A stretch of 64,000 nt of DNA, taken from Acidicapsa acidisoli (GTDB lineage Bacteria > Acidobacteriota > Terriglobia > Terriglobales > Acidobacteriaceae). Shown piece by piece: positions 35,581 to 43,789 of the stretch. The notes under the pieces are model-generated. The model saw only the letters and a program-made list of their open reading frames with translations. It was not told where the DNA came from and searched no databases. Within the stretch, counting starts at the first letter, position 1; the number at the start of each line of letters is the position of its first letter. The stretch covers positions 372,001 to 436,000 of the forward strand of contig NZ_JAGSYI010000002.1 of assembly GCF_025685625.1 (NCBI RefSeq), in the 5' to 3' direction. The translations under genes and the position numbers were made by a program.

Positions 35581-36500
35581 TGTGTCCCAATTCCTTGAAA
35601 CAGTTCGCCTGCGCCTTGGTGCAACAGGTCCGTCGCAACCGCGCGGCCCAACTTTTCTGCATCGCCGCCCATCGCCGAACTCCGCACCACGCGGCTCCCA
35701 TCCGGATCGGCCACCACCCCAAGCATCTCATAGCCGCCGCTGGAAAACGGCCGGCAGTGCACCCCAATCGGCACCTGGCACCCGCCGCCCAAAGCAGCCA
35801 GCGCAATCCGCTCCGCCGTAACCGCAAACCGCGTCGCCGGATCGTCCAGAAACGCCACAACCTCCGTCATGCGCGGGTCATTCGCGCGAATCTCAATCCC
35901 CAGCGCGCCCTGTCCAGCGGACGGACAAACCACCTCCGGCTCCAGACGCTCCCGAATCCACTCGGTCTTTTCCAGCCGGTCCAACCCTGCCGCCGCCAGC
36001 AAAATCGCAGCCGCCTGTCCCTCGCCAAGCTTCCGCAACCGCGTATCCACATTGCCGCGAAACTCAACATACTCAAGATCGGGTCGCAAATAACGCAGCT
36101 GCGCCCGCCGCCGCAAGCTGCTCGTCCCAACCCTTGCGCCAGAAGGCAAATCCCGAAACCTGGCAAAATCTTTTGAAACAACGACATCCCGGGGATCAAC
36201 CCGGACCGGCGTAGCCCCCAGCACAAACTGCTTCGGCAGCTCCGTCGGCAGATCCTTCAGGCTGTGCACCGCGAGATCGATTCGCCCAGCGGCAAGCGCC
36301 TCCTCGATCTCAAGCGTAAACATCCCCTTCGAACCAACCTCGGCAAACGTAACCTCCTGCAAGCGGTCACCGGTCGTCTTGATAATCTCGATTTCGACCG
36401 CATGCCCCTGCCCGCGCAGCAGAGCAGCTATGTGGTTCGCCTGCCAGAGCGCCAGTTGCGACCCCCGCGATCCAATCCGAACCATCCCGGCCCGCATCAC
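35577..36500 (-). CDS. hemC: Hydroxymethylbilane synthase (porphobilinogen deaminase)
   Basis: 307 aa. It starts at GTG 36500 or the adjoining ATG 36497; the hemA stop lies between them (GTGATG). Family landmarks: RIGSRGSQLALWQANH, DLAVHSLKDLPTELP, RRRAQL, GQGALGIE, and the dipyrromethane-cofactor Cys in LGGGCQVPIG. It joins four porphobilinogen units. Its place between hemA and hemD is the standard order. Confidence 0.96.
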   Translation of the reverse strand: MMRAGMVRIGSRGSQLALWQANHIAALLRGQGHAVEIEIIKTTGDRLQEVTFAEVGSKGMFTLEIEEALAAGRIDLAVHSLKDLPTELPKQFVLGATPVRVDPRDVVVSKDFARFRDLPSGARVGTSSLRRRAQLRYLRPDLEYVEFRGNVDTRLRKLGEGQAAAILLAAAGLDRLEKTEWIRERLEPEVVCPSAGQGALGIEIRANDPRMTEVVAFLDDPATRFAVTAERIALAALGGGCQVPIGVHCRPFSSGGYEMLGVVADPDGSRVVRSSAMGGDAEKLGRAVATDLLHQGAGELFQGIGTH

Positions 36501-37897
36501 AACCCGACCTTTTCAATTACCGGCTCATCCTGATCGGCAGCAGGCGCACGCTCCTCGACTCGATCATTTGCCGGACGCGCAGCACCAATCACAGCCCCAA
36601 CCGAAGCCTCTTCGGCACCGGCAACTCCCGTCTCTGTCCCCAGCGAATACGTCTCCCGAATCGTCTCAATCCGCGCCACATCCCCCTCGCGCGCAGCCTG
36701 CTTCAGCGCCTGCATGGGAGGATGCAGAAACTTGTTCACCAGCCCCCGGCTCAGCGCCTCAACCGCCGCAAACTGCTCCGCCGTCAATCCGCCCAGCCGC
36801 GCCTGCACCCGCTTCAACTCGGCCAGCCGCAACTCTTCCGCTTTCTGCTGCAACCCAACAATCGCCGGAGCCACATTCACCGCCTTCAGCTTCAGATGGT
36901 ATCGCTCGACCTCCGCCGCAATCATCGCCTCGGCATCCGCGGCCTCGCGAGTCCGCTCCGCCAGGTGCGCCGCGGCCACCGACTGCAAATCGTCAATATC
37001 GTAAAGAAAAATGCCTTCCAGCCGGTTCATCTCCGGATCAACATCGCGCGGCACCGCAATATCGATAAAGAACATCGGCCGATTCTTCCGCTTATGCAGA
37101 AAAGCCTGCCCATCCTCTTTCCGGAAGATCGGCTCCGCAGCACCCGTAGAGGTAATCACAATATCCGCCGAACTTGCCGCCTCCCGCATCTGTTCCCACG
37201 GAACCACCTGCGGCGCAACCGCCCCTGAAAACCGGCCCGCCATCTGCACCGCACGCTCCGGTGTTCGATTGCTCACAAACATCTTCCCTGCCCCATGCCG
37301 GATCAAGTGCCGCGCCGCCAGTTCGCTCATCTTGCCCGCGCCCACCAGAAAGACCTTCTTGCCCCCCAGCGATCCAAAGATCTTCTGCGCCAGATCCACC
37401 GCAACCGAAGCAATCGATACCGTGGTGCTGCCAATCTCCGTCTCCGACCGCACCTTTTTCGCCGCCGCAAACGCCGATTGCAGTAGCGGCTCAAGCTGCG
37501 CCGCAACCGTTCCCGCCTCGCGTGCCACCGTGTACGCTTCCTTCACCTGTCCCAGAATCTGCGGCTCGCCCACCACCATCGAATCCAGGCTCGCAGCCAC
37601 GCGAAACAGATGCCGAATCGCCTCCCGGTCCCGGTAGACATACAAATGCGGCTTCAGCAGAGCCGGATCTACGCCCAAATGCCGGTGCAGAAACCCTGCT
37701 ATATCCACATCCGAAGACTCAGCCGCTGTCAAAATCTCAACCCGGTTGCAAGTCGAAAGAATCATCGCCTCCGACACGCCCGAAACTCCCATCAGGGAAG
37801 TTGCCGAGGCGGCCAGCGACTCGCGGGGAATCGCCACGCGCTCACGTAGCTCAATCGGCGCCGTCTTGTGATTGATGCCCAGCAGTATGAGACTCAT
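36497..37897 (-). CDS. hemA: Glutamyl-tRNA reductase
   Basis: 466 aa from ATG 37897, where it overlaps the ccsA stop (ATGA); the longer frame up to 38047 lies inside ccsA. Landmarks: GINHKTAPIELRER, the catalytic Cys in ILSTCNRVEIL, GEPQILGQVKEAY, the NADPH site VFLVGAGKMSELAARHL, and FFIDIAVPRDVDP. It makes glutamate-1-semialdehyde, the first committed step of the C5 heme pathway, so this organism uses C5 rather than ALA synthase. The C-terminus has an extra acidic tail of about 45 residues. Confidence 0.96.
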   Translation of the reverse strand: MSLILLGINHKTAPIELRERVAIPRESLAASATSLMGVSGVSEAMILSTCNRVEILTAAESSDVDIAGFLHRHLGVDPALLKPHLYVYRDREAIRHLFRVAASLDSMVVGEPQILGQVKEAYTVAREAGTVAAQLEPLLQSAFAAAKKVRSETEIGSTTVSIASVAVDLAQKIFGSLGGKKVFLVGAGKMSELAARHLIRHGAGKMFVSNRTPERAVQMAGRFSGAVAPQVVPWEQMREAASSADIVITSTGAAEPIFRKEDGQAFLHKRKNRPMFFIDIAVPRDVDPEMNRLEGIFLYDIDDLQSVAAAHLAERTREAADAEAMIAAEVERYHLKLKAVNVAPAIVGLQQKAEELRLAELKRVQARLGGLTAEQFAAVEALSRGLVNKFLHPPMQALKQAAREGDVARIETIRETYSLGTETGVAGAEEASVGAVIGAARPANDRVEERAPAADQDEPVIEKVGL

Positions 37898-38772
37898 GGC
37901 GCGGGAAACCTGTGTACCTGACTTAGTTGATTCGCGGCCCACACAAGAAGCATCACGACAAATACGCCGCTCGAAAGATAAGCCGCCCTGCGCCCCCGCA
38001 GCCCGGCGCTGCGCCGGATGTAAAGCAGCACCACGTAGAGAATCCACATCCCAAAGGAAAGAAGCACTTTAGGATCAAAAAAGTAGGCAGGGCCAACGCT
38101 TTCCTGCGCCAGTAGAGAGCCGACAAACAGGCCCAGAGTCATGCACGGAAAGCCAAACAGCAGCGTAGCGTGGGCGATTCTTTCCAGCGTATCCAGCGGC
38201 GGCAGAAACTCACCCGAGAAACCGATCGGGTGCCCCATCCTTCGCGTCGTTTGCGAAGGGTGGGATAGCGAATGACCGTGCCCTCCTACCAGGTGCCTCT
38301 TCAGCCGCCGCTCCTGCACCAGGTAAAGGAAGCTCGCCACCATGCTGAACGCCAGAGAAGCATACGCCGCCAGCAGGAACGCAATGTGCACCACCAGCCA
38401 GCCCAATCGCACTCCGCTGGACGGAAAAGTGTACCGATGCGCTCCAAGCGCAGGCACAAACACCAGCAGAAACGACGCCGGCAGAGCGAACACCCCAAAG
38501 GAAACCGTCCCGTAAATCCAGCCGATCGCAAGAAAAATAGCAGCAATCAAAAGGCCCAGGATCGATTCAATCTCGCCATAGCCCACCGGAACCCAGTGAT
38601 GCGCAAGCCCCAGCATCTCTGTCGCCGAAACCACATGGAACAGGAACGCAAGCGCAGCCGCCGGCAGACAAACCTTGCGCCATCGCGGAAACGAATACAG
38701 TACCGCCGGCAACGCCGTAAGGCTCGCCACCGCATACAACACCGCCGCCACCCTGAGCCAAAGGAGATACAT
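37894..38772 (-). CDS. CcsA/HemX-type membrane protein, first gene of heme operon
   Basis: 292 aa with eight predicted membrane helices. ALPAVLYSF, WVPVGYGEIESILGLL, HIAFLLAAYASLAFSMVASFLYLVQERRLK and LLFGFPCMTLGLFVGSLLA match the CcsA/HemX fold. Such proteins handle heme for cytochrome c assembly or stabilise glutamyl-tRNA reductase (HemX). Its 4-nt overlap with hemA favours the HemX role. The stretch from about residue 168 to 180 (HPSQTTRRMGHP) is encoded by an inserted palindromic repeat that keeps the frame. ATG 38772 lies about 30 nt from a TATACT box. Confidence 0.88.
   Translation of the reverse strand: MYLLWLRVAAVLYAVASLTALPAVLYSFPRWRKVCLPAAALAFLFHVVSATEMLGLAHHWVPVGYGEIESILGLLIAAIFLAIGWIYGTVSFGVFALPASFLLVFVPALGAHRYTFPSSGVRLGWLVVHIAFLLAAYASLAFSMVASFLYLVQERRLKRHLVGGHGHSLSHPSQTTRRMGHPIGFSGEFLPPLDTLERIAHATLLFGFPCMTLGLFVGSLLAQESVGPAYFFDPKVLLSFGMWILYVVLLYIRRSAGLRGRRAAYLSSGVFVVMLLVWAANQLSQVHRFPAP
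38229..38269. repeat. Palindromic repeat, copy 3, inside a coding sequence
   Basis: Arm GGTGCCCCATCCTTCGC and complement GCGAAGGGTGGGATAGC enclose a 7-nt loop. It has the same outer arms as copies 1 and 2 and a different but paired inner stem (TTCGC/GCGAA). It lies wholly within the CcsA/HemX-like gene, in frame, in a loop between membrane helices. Confidence 0.8.
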
Positions 38773-38801
38773 CGCAATCCCAACCTACGGTCTAGTCTCA
38801 A

Positions 38802-38809
38802 AGTATACT
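38802..38809. promoter_or_regulatory. Shared palindromic -10 box of divergent heme and Abi-alpha genes
   Basis: AGTATACT is its own reverse complement, so both strands read TATACT. It lies about 30 nt upstream of the ccsA start (minus) and 95 nt upstream of the Abi-alpha start (plus). No clear -35 is seen on either side, so the call is tentative. Confidence 0.35.
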
Positions 38810-38904
38810 GTGATGCTCGTCATTCCGATCCAGCGTCAACCTATACCAGGAATAGACCTCTGCTATCCACTTACGGGCATGTGGGCAGGAGGCTCGCCTT
38901 TCGT

Positions 38905-39756
38905 ATGTGGCGATCGACGATCGACAGATTACAGACGGAGTTGACTGATTGGAGCGTGCTGATTTCGGAGTTCTTTCCGAGGCTGCCGACGATGACTACT
39001 TTGGTGAATGATCCGGCCACGGATTTCGCTTCCGGCTGGGTTGATTTGCTACCCTCGTGTCGAGGGAAAGAAGTGGACCAGGACACGATAGGTAAAGTGG
39101 CAGATGCCGCGGGCGAAATTGCAAAAACTACGGATACGGCGCTGAAACTCGCCGAAAGATTCAGCTTGTTCTTCAGGGGCACATTGGACACGGCTGGGAA
39201 AATGATCGAGAACGAGGTGAAGTTCATCGCGGCCAGACGCGGCCTCAGGCTGTCGGACAAGTGGGAAAGGCTTATGGACGCTCGCGGTTTGAGCGCACCT
39301 ACGCGCCCGATACCTCCGAACTTTGCCCTACCTCTGCTCACTGCGGCCGTCCTCGAGGAAGACGACGAACTACAGGACACTTGGACCCGGCTTCTTGTGA
39401 ACGCTGGCGATGCTGCGACCGAAATGGAGCTACGGAGCGCGTATGTCGAAATCTTGCGAGGCATGTCAGCCTTCGATGTGAAGAACCTAGCCGTGATGGC
39501 AGGAGCATCGCTATCGTTCCGAGGCAAGGTCGATGTACCAATTTTAGAGACCTGGAATCTGCCGAAGCTCGCCATAGCCCATAATGAGGCGTCCGGCGCT
39601 GGGGAGCCGCTGTCCGAGCCCGTTAGGATTTCGATCAATAATCTTAATCGGCTCGGGTGCATAGCCTCTGCATCATCGACGTTTGGCGGTCGACCTGTTT
39701 TCGCGTTCGCCACGATGACCAGCCTTGGGATTGCGTTATATAAGGCATGCTCCTGA
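38905..39756 (+). CDS. Abi-alpha (DUF4393) abortive-infection family protein
   Basis: 283 aa from ATG 38905, with AGGAGG 12 nt upstream; ATG 38992 is an alternative. The family core is seen in PPNFALPLLTAAVLEEDDELQDTWTRLLVNA...SAYVEILRGMSAFDVKNLAVMA. The N-terminal half is helical (DTIGKVADAAGEIAKTTDTALKLAERF). Members of this family are linked to abortive phage infection in some phage-resistance settings, but most are untested. It is separate from the heme operon and lies close to a toxin-antitoxin pair. Lower GC and an isolated position suggest recent gain. Confidence 0.75.
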   Translation: MWRSTIDRLQTELTDWSVLISEFFPRLPTMTTLVNDPATDFASGWVDLLPSCRGKEVDQDTIGKVADAAGEIAKTTDTALKLAERFSLFFRGTLDTAGKMIENEVKFIAARRGLRLSDKWERLMDARGLSAPTRPIPPNFALPLLTAAVLEEDDELQDTWTRLLVNAGDAATEMELRSAYVEILRGMSAFDVKNLAVMAGASLSFRGKVDVPILETWNLPKLAIAHNEASGAGEPLSEPVRISINNLNRLGCIASASSTFGGRPVFAFATMTSLGIALYKACS

Positions 39757-39857
39757 ATTCAGGGGCGTTGTAGCCGGGTGGAACGCCGCCGTCTCGCCTG
39801 GCGCGCTCACACATCACCTTTTGTTGAGATTTCTGACATGGGTCACTGCGGGGTGCA

Positions 39858-39899
39858 GGTGCCCCACATCTCGCTTTGTCAAGTTCCATAAGATGTGGG
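39858..39899. repeat. Palindromic repeat, copy 4 (diverged)
   Basis: It begins with the same GGTGCCCCA as copies 2 and 3, but the stem is CCCACATCT/AGATGTGGG with a 19-nt loop. The outer complement is degenerate (GGGTTTCT instead of GGGTGGGAxACC). It lies about 100 bases after the Abi-alpha gene. Confidence 0.6.
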
Positions 39900-39987
39900 T
39901 TTCTCAAAGCCTGACGAAACCCTCGCAGGAGCGATCATAGTGTCTCTCCGCCGACCAACCATTCGAGCAAAACTGCAATCTTGCGCC

Positions 39988-40008
39988 GTGTAGTGCAATG
40001 CACTACAC
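39988..40008. promoter_or_regulatory. Toxin-antitoxin operator/promoter
   Basis: GTGTAGTGCA-A-TGCACTACAC is a perfect 21-bp palindrome. It covers the gap between a possible -35 (TTGCGC, 39981-39986) and -10 (TACACT, 40003-40008; spacing 16). Binding by the HTH antitoxin would block transcription, the usual conditional autoregulation. The transcript start would be about 40015, at the toxin start codon. Confidence 0.75.
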
Positions 40009-40014
40009 TCAAGT

Positions 40015-40377
40015 TTGACGCGAACGATACCAATCACAGTCGTCGAAACCCCGGAGTTCCTCGCCACGACTCGCAAGTTGCTGGACGAAGCAGAGCGAGC
40101 AGCGCTCGTGGATCATCTGGCGTACAACCCGTCCGCTGGGACGGTCATTCCCGGCACCGGCGGGATTCGTAAACTGCGCTGGGGGCTTGAAGGTCGCGGC
40201 AAGCGAAGCGGTGCAAGGGTGATCTACTTCTTCCACAACCTGGAAATGCCGCTATTCCTGCTGACAGCCTACGCCAAGAACGAGCGAGACGACCTGAATC
40301 ACGCCGATTACGCCAGTTTCCAACAGTTGACCAAAATGCTCGTCGAATCCTACCGAATACGGAGGCTCAAGCCATGA
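40015..40377 (+). CDS. RelE/HigB-family type II toxin
   Basis: 120 aa from TTG 40015. The RelE/HigB core is visible: VETPEFLATTRKLLDEAERAAL, the central GTGGIRKLRWGLEGRGKRSGARVIYFFH (substrate-binding basic strand) and LFLLTAYAKNERDDL. Members are ribosome-associated or mRNA-cleaving toxins. The start codon is TTG without a Shine-Dalgarno sequence and sits where transcription should begin, so the message is probably leaderless. The toxin precedes the antitoxin, the HigBA order. The antitoxin ATG overlaps the stop by 4 nt. Confidence 0.85.
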   Translation: MTRTIPITVVETPEFLATTRKLLDEAERAALVDHLAYNPSAGTVIPGTGGIRKLRWGLEGRGKRSGARVIYFFHNLEMPLFLLTAYAKNERDDLNHADYASFQQLTKMLVESYRIRRLKP

Positions 40378-40682
40378 CCGCATCCTCTTCCTCGATCGCC
40401 GACAGCATCCGGCGCGGCCTTGAAGAAGCCTTGGTCTACGCCAAAGGCGCGGCAGATGAGAGCCTCTACAAGGCGCACATTCCAGCAAAGCTCGACGTAA
40501 AGGCCATTCGCACTCGCCTGAAAATGACACAGCAGGAGTTCGCCGCGCGTTTCGGCTTTAACATCACCACGCTGCGCCACTGGGAGCAAGGCCGACGCGC
40601 ACCGGAAGGCCCAACTCGCGCTTATCTACTGGTCATCGACCGCGATCCCGATGCAGTACAGAAGGCGCTCCGCATCGCCTGA
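40374..40682 (+). CDS. XRE/NadS-type HigA-like antitoxin
   Basis: 102 aa. The helix-turn-helix is LKMTQQEFAARFGFNITTLRHWEQGRRAP (about 54-82), followed by the short DPDAVQKAL helix usual in COG2944/NadS antitoxins. It should neutralise the preceding toxin and bind the palindrome at 39988-40008. The ATGA overlap with the toxin ties their synthesis ratio. Confidence 0.88.
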   Translation: MTASSSSIADSIRRGLEEALVYAKGAADESLYKAHIPAKLDVKAIRTRLKMTQQEFAARFGFNITTLRHWEQGRRAPEGPTRAYLLVIDRDPDAVQKALRIA

Positions 40683-41062
40683 TCCGCTGCCAGCTACCCA
40701 ACACCTCGCGGCTGGGCGCAAGTCCAACTTAGCGTACACTTCAGCCTTGCGTAGAATTTCCTTTCCGAAGTGCATAATCAAAAGGCGGAGTTGTCTTTGT
40801 TCTTGCCCTTGCCTTTCTGGTCTGTTCTTCGGCAGGAAATTTGGGCAGCAAAAGCGCACAAAAACCGTCTAAAAACAGCGCTTTAGCGACCTAATTTCAA
40901 CCGCAACCAACTCCTTTTCAATGACTTACAGCCACAAACAGGGGTGCCCCTACCCCCCACCCAAATTCGTTCCCTGTCTCTTCGCCCCTCAACCCGCACC
41001 AAGGCCCACAACAGGCCAAACTAGGATGCAGCCAGCCGTTCAATTTACTCTGAACAGAAGCC
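40683..41062. other. Intergenic region between antitoxin and mutS
   Basis: 380 bases without a convincing gene. It includes AAAGCGC...GCGCTTT arms (about 40850-40885) with a 20-nt loop and a C-rich tract near 40940-40970. The promoter of the mutS operon should be here, but no clear -35/-10 pair was found. Confidence 0.45.
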
Positions 41063-43789
41063 GTGGCCCATCCAGCAAACAACCTCGAATCTCCGCCCGC
41101 CTCCGCGTCCCCCGCATCCGGTGCTGACTCGCTCACCCCTTTCATGCGCCAATGGACCGTGGCCAAGAACGAGCATCCCGACACGCTGCTCTTCTTCCGC
41201 ATGGGCGACTTCTATGAACTCTTTTACGACGACGCCATCGTCGCCGCCCGGGAGCTTCAGATCACCCTCACCGCCCGCGACCGCGAACGCGCCATCCCCA
41301 TGTGCGGCGTCCCCTATCACTCTGCCGAAGGCTACCTTCAGCGGCTTCTGCGCAAAGGCTTCCGCATCGCCATCTGCGAACAGATGGAGGACCCCAAGCT
41401 CACCAAAAAGATCGTCCGGCGCGAAGTCACGCGCGTCCTCACCCCCGGCACCGCCTTCGACACCAGCCTGGGCCAGGAACAAAATAATTTTCTCGCCGCA
41501 CTGCACGAAGACGGCGCAACCTCGGCGCTGGCGCTACTCGATCTCTCAACCGGCGAATTCCGCACCGCCGAATTCACCGGCCCAACAGCCCACAGCCAGG
41601 CAATCGACGAACTCCTGAAAGCGCAACCAAGCGAAGTGCTGCTTCCCGTCTCCGTGCCTGACGGCTTCGCCACCGAAATGGACCGCAGCGGCGAGAGAGT
41701 CGCAGCGCGAACCAGGGTAGATGACTGGGTCTGGACCCGCGATTACGCCGTTCCGCTGGTCGAACGCAAGCTCGGCGTCCGTTCGCTGGAAGGCTTCGGA
41801 CTTTCCGGCCATCCAACAGCCGCCATCGCCGCAGGCGTGGTGCTGCACTATGTGCAATCCACGCAGAAACTCGACGCACTGCACCTCGATTCGCTGCGTT
41901 TCGTCGAACGCTCCAACGAGCTGCAGCTCGATCCCGTAACCGTCCGCAATCTCGAACTGGTCGAACCGCTGGTCTCCGGAACCGATACCCGATCCACGCT
42001 CTTCCACACCCTCGACGCCAGCCAGACACCGATGGGCAAGCGGCTGTTGCGCGCAACCATTCTGCGCCCGCTCTACGACGCGGACGCCATCAACAAACGC
42101 TACGAAGCAGTCGCCGAGGCTCACAGCGACCTCGTCCGCCGCGAAGAAATCCGCAAGGCATTCACTGGAATCCTTGATCTGGAGCGCCTGCTCGCGAGGC
42201 TATCGCTCGACAGCGCCGGTCCACGCGACGTAGCCGCGCTCGCCGCCAGCCTCGCAAGGCTACCTGCACTCCACAACTCGATGAAGGCCATGACTGCGCC
42301 CTTATGGCGCGATCTAACCACTCGGCTCGACACACTCATCGATATCGCAACGCTGGTCGAAAAAACACTCGCCGTCGAGCCGCCAGTCACTCTGGTCGAT
42401 GGCGGAGTCATCGCTCCAGGTGTCTCCGCGGAATTAGACGAACTCCGCAGCATCAGCAGCAGCGGTCGCCAGTCCATCGCCGCGATTGAAGAGCGCGAGC
42501 GCGCCCGCACCGGCATCGCATCGCTCAAAGTGCGCTATAACTCCGTCTTCGGTTATTACATCGAGATCAGCAAGTCAAACCTCGCCAACGCGCCAGCCGA
42601 CTACGAACGCAAGCAGACACTGGTCAACGCCGAGCGCTTTACCACTCCGGAATTGAAGGACTACGAAACCCGCGTCCTGACCGCGCACGACCGGGCCATC
42701 GAAATCGAGAAGCTGCTATTCGCGCAGTTGCGCCGCAGCGTTCTTGAAGCCGCAAGCCGAATCCGCCGCGCCTCGGCTGTGGTCGCCGAGGCTGATCTGC
42801 TTGCCGGCTTTGCGCACCTTGCTTCTGTGCGCGGCTACACGCGGCCCGAACTGGTGGACGAGCCGGTTCTCGAAGCCGTTGCGGCTCGTCATCCGGTGAT
42901 CGAGAACTGGATGAGCGAATCCGGTACGACACGCTTCATCCCCAACAGTCTGTATCTCCACGGCCACAATCCGGAAGATGCCGAGCCGGGCAACACTGAC
43001 CCCAGTCTGCTGCTCATAACCGGCCCCAACATGGGCGGCAAGAGCACCTATCTTCGCCAGGCCGCGATGTTGATTCTCATGGCGCAGATGGGCTGTTACG
43101 TTCCCGCCGCCAAAATGCGCTATGGCCTCGTCGACCGCATTTACACACGCATCGGCGCCAGCGACAATGTCGCGCGCGGACGCTCAACCTTCATGGTTGA
43201 GATGACCGAGACAGCGACGATTCTCAATACAGCAACCAGCAAGTCGCTGGTCCTGCTCGACGAGATGGGACGCGGCACAGCCACATTTGACGGCCTATCG
43301 CTGGCCTGGGCCACAGTTGAATTCCTGCACGCGGAAATTGGTGCGCGCACGCTCTTCGCCACTCACTATCATGAGTTGACGATGCTGGCTGAAAAGCTTC
43401 CCCGCGTCCTCAACCTGCGCGTAGCAGTCAAGGAATCCTCGTCTGGAATCGTCTTCCTGCACTCCATCGAACCAGGCGCAGCTTCGAAGAGCTACGGCAT
43501 TGAAGTAGCCAGACTCGCCGGGCTGCCCAAGGCCGTCCTCGAACGTGCGCGCCATGTCCTTCGCCAACACGAAAAGCAGGAGCGCCGCAGCGTTCAGGTG
43601 GAGACTGCTGAGCCGGTGCAAATGACCATCTTCACCCCGCTTTCGCAACGCATCGTCGACCGGATCGCGGAAACCGATATCAACTCGCTGACTCCGCTGC
43701 AGGCGCTCAATCTGCTGGAGGAACTCAAGCAGGAGTTGGGCGAAACCGCTGCTCCGGCAGGCGGAAATCATCCCCGGAGCGCGCGATGA
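41063..43789 (+). CDS. mutS: DNA mismatch repair protein MutS
   Basis: 908 aa from GTG 41063. The N-terminal mismatch-binding domain has the FFRMGDFYELFYDDA motif with the Phe-X-Glu wedge. The ATPase domain has GPNMGGKSTYLRQ, the Walker B LLDEMGRGTATFDG and the composite-site THYHEL. The C-terminal tail (about 830-908) includes the tetramer-type segment LNLLEELKQELG. It recognises mismatches and recruits MutL. The downstream nagZ starts within its stop (overlap 4 nt), so the two are cotranscribed. Confidence 0.96.
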   Translation: MAHPANNLESPPASASPASGADSLTPFMRQWTVAKNEHPDTLLFFRMGDFYELFYDDAIVAARELQITLTARDRERAIPMCGVPYHSAEGYLQRLLRKGFRIAICEQMEDPKLTKKIVRREVTRVLTPGTAFDTSLGQEQNNFLAALHEDGATSALALLDLSTGEFRTAEFTGPTAHSQAIDELLKAQPSEVLLPVSVPDGFATEMDRSGERVAARTRVDDWVWTRDYAVPLVERKLGVRSLEGFGLSGHPTAAIAAGVVLHYVQSTQKLDALHLDSLRFVERSNELQLDPVTVRNLELVEPLVSGTDTRSTLFHTLDASQTPMGKRLLRATILRPLYDADAINKRYEAVAEAHSDLVRREEIRKAFTGILDLERLLARLSLDSAGPRDVAALAASLARLPALHNSMKAMTAPLWRDLTTRLDTLIDIATLVEKTLAVEPPVTLVDGGVIAPGVSAELDELRSISSSGRQSIAAIEERERARTGIASLKVRYNSVFGYYIEISKSNLANAPADYERKQTLVNAERFTTPELKDYETRVLTAHDRAIEIEKLLFAQLRRSVLEAASRIRRASAVVAEADLLAGFAHLASVRGYTRPELVDEPVLEAVAARHPVIENWMSESGTTRFIPNSLYLHGHNPEDAEPGNTDPSLLLITGPNMGGKSTYLRQAAMLILMAQMGCYVPAAKMRYGLVDRIYTRIGASDNVARGRSTFMVEMTETATILNTATSKSLVLLDEMGRGTATFDGLSLAWATVEFLHAEIGARTLFATHYHELTMLAEKLPRVLNLRVAVKESSSGIVFLHSIEPGAASKSYGIEVARLAGLPKAVLERARHVLRQHEKQERRSVQVETAEPVQMTIFTPLSQRIVDRIAETDINSLTPLQALNLLEELKQELGETAAPAGGNHPRSAR

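Noticed and set aside
38272-38904. N-terminal extension of the Abi-alpha gene
   Set aside because: It overlaps the ccsA gene on the other strand and translates to a random Arg/His/Gln-rich sequence.
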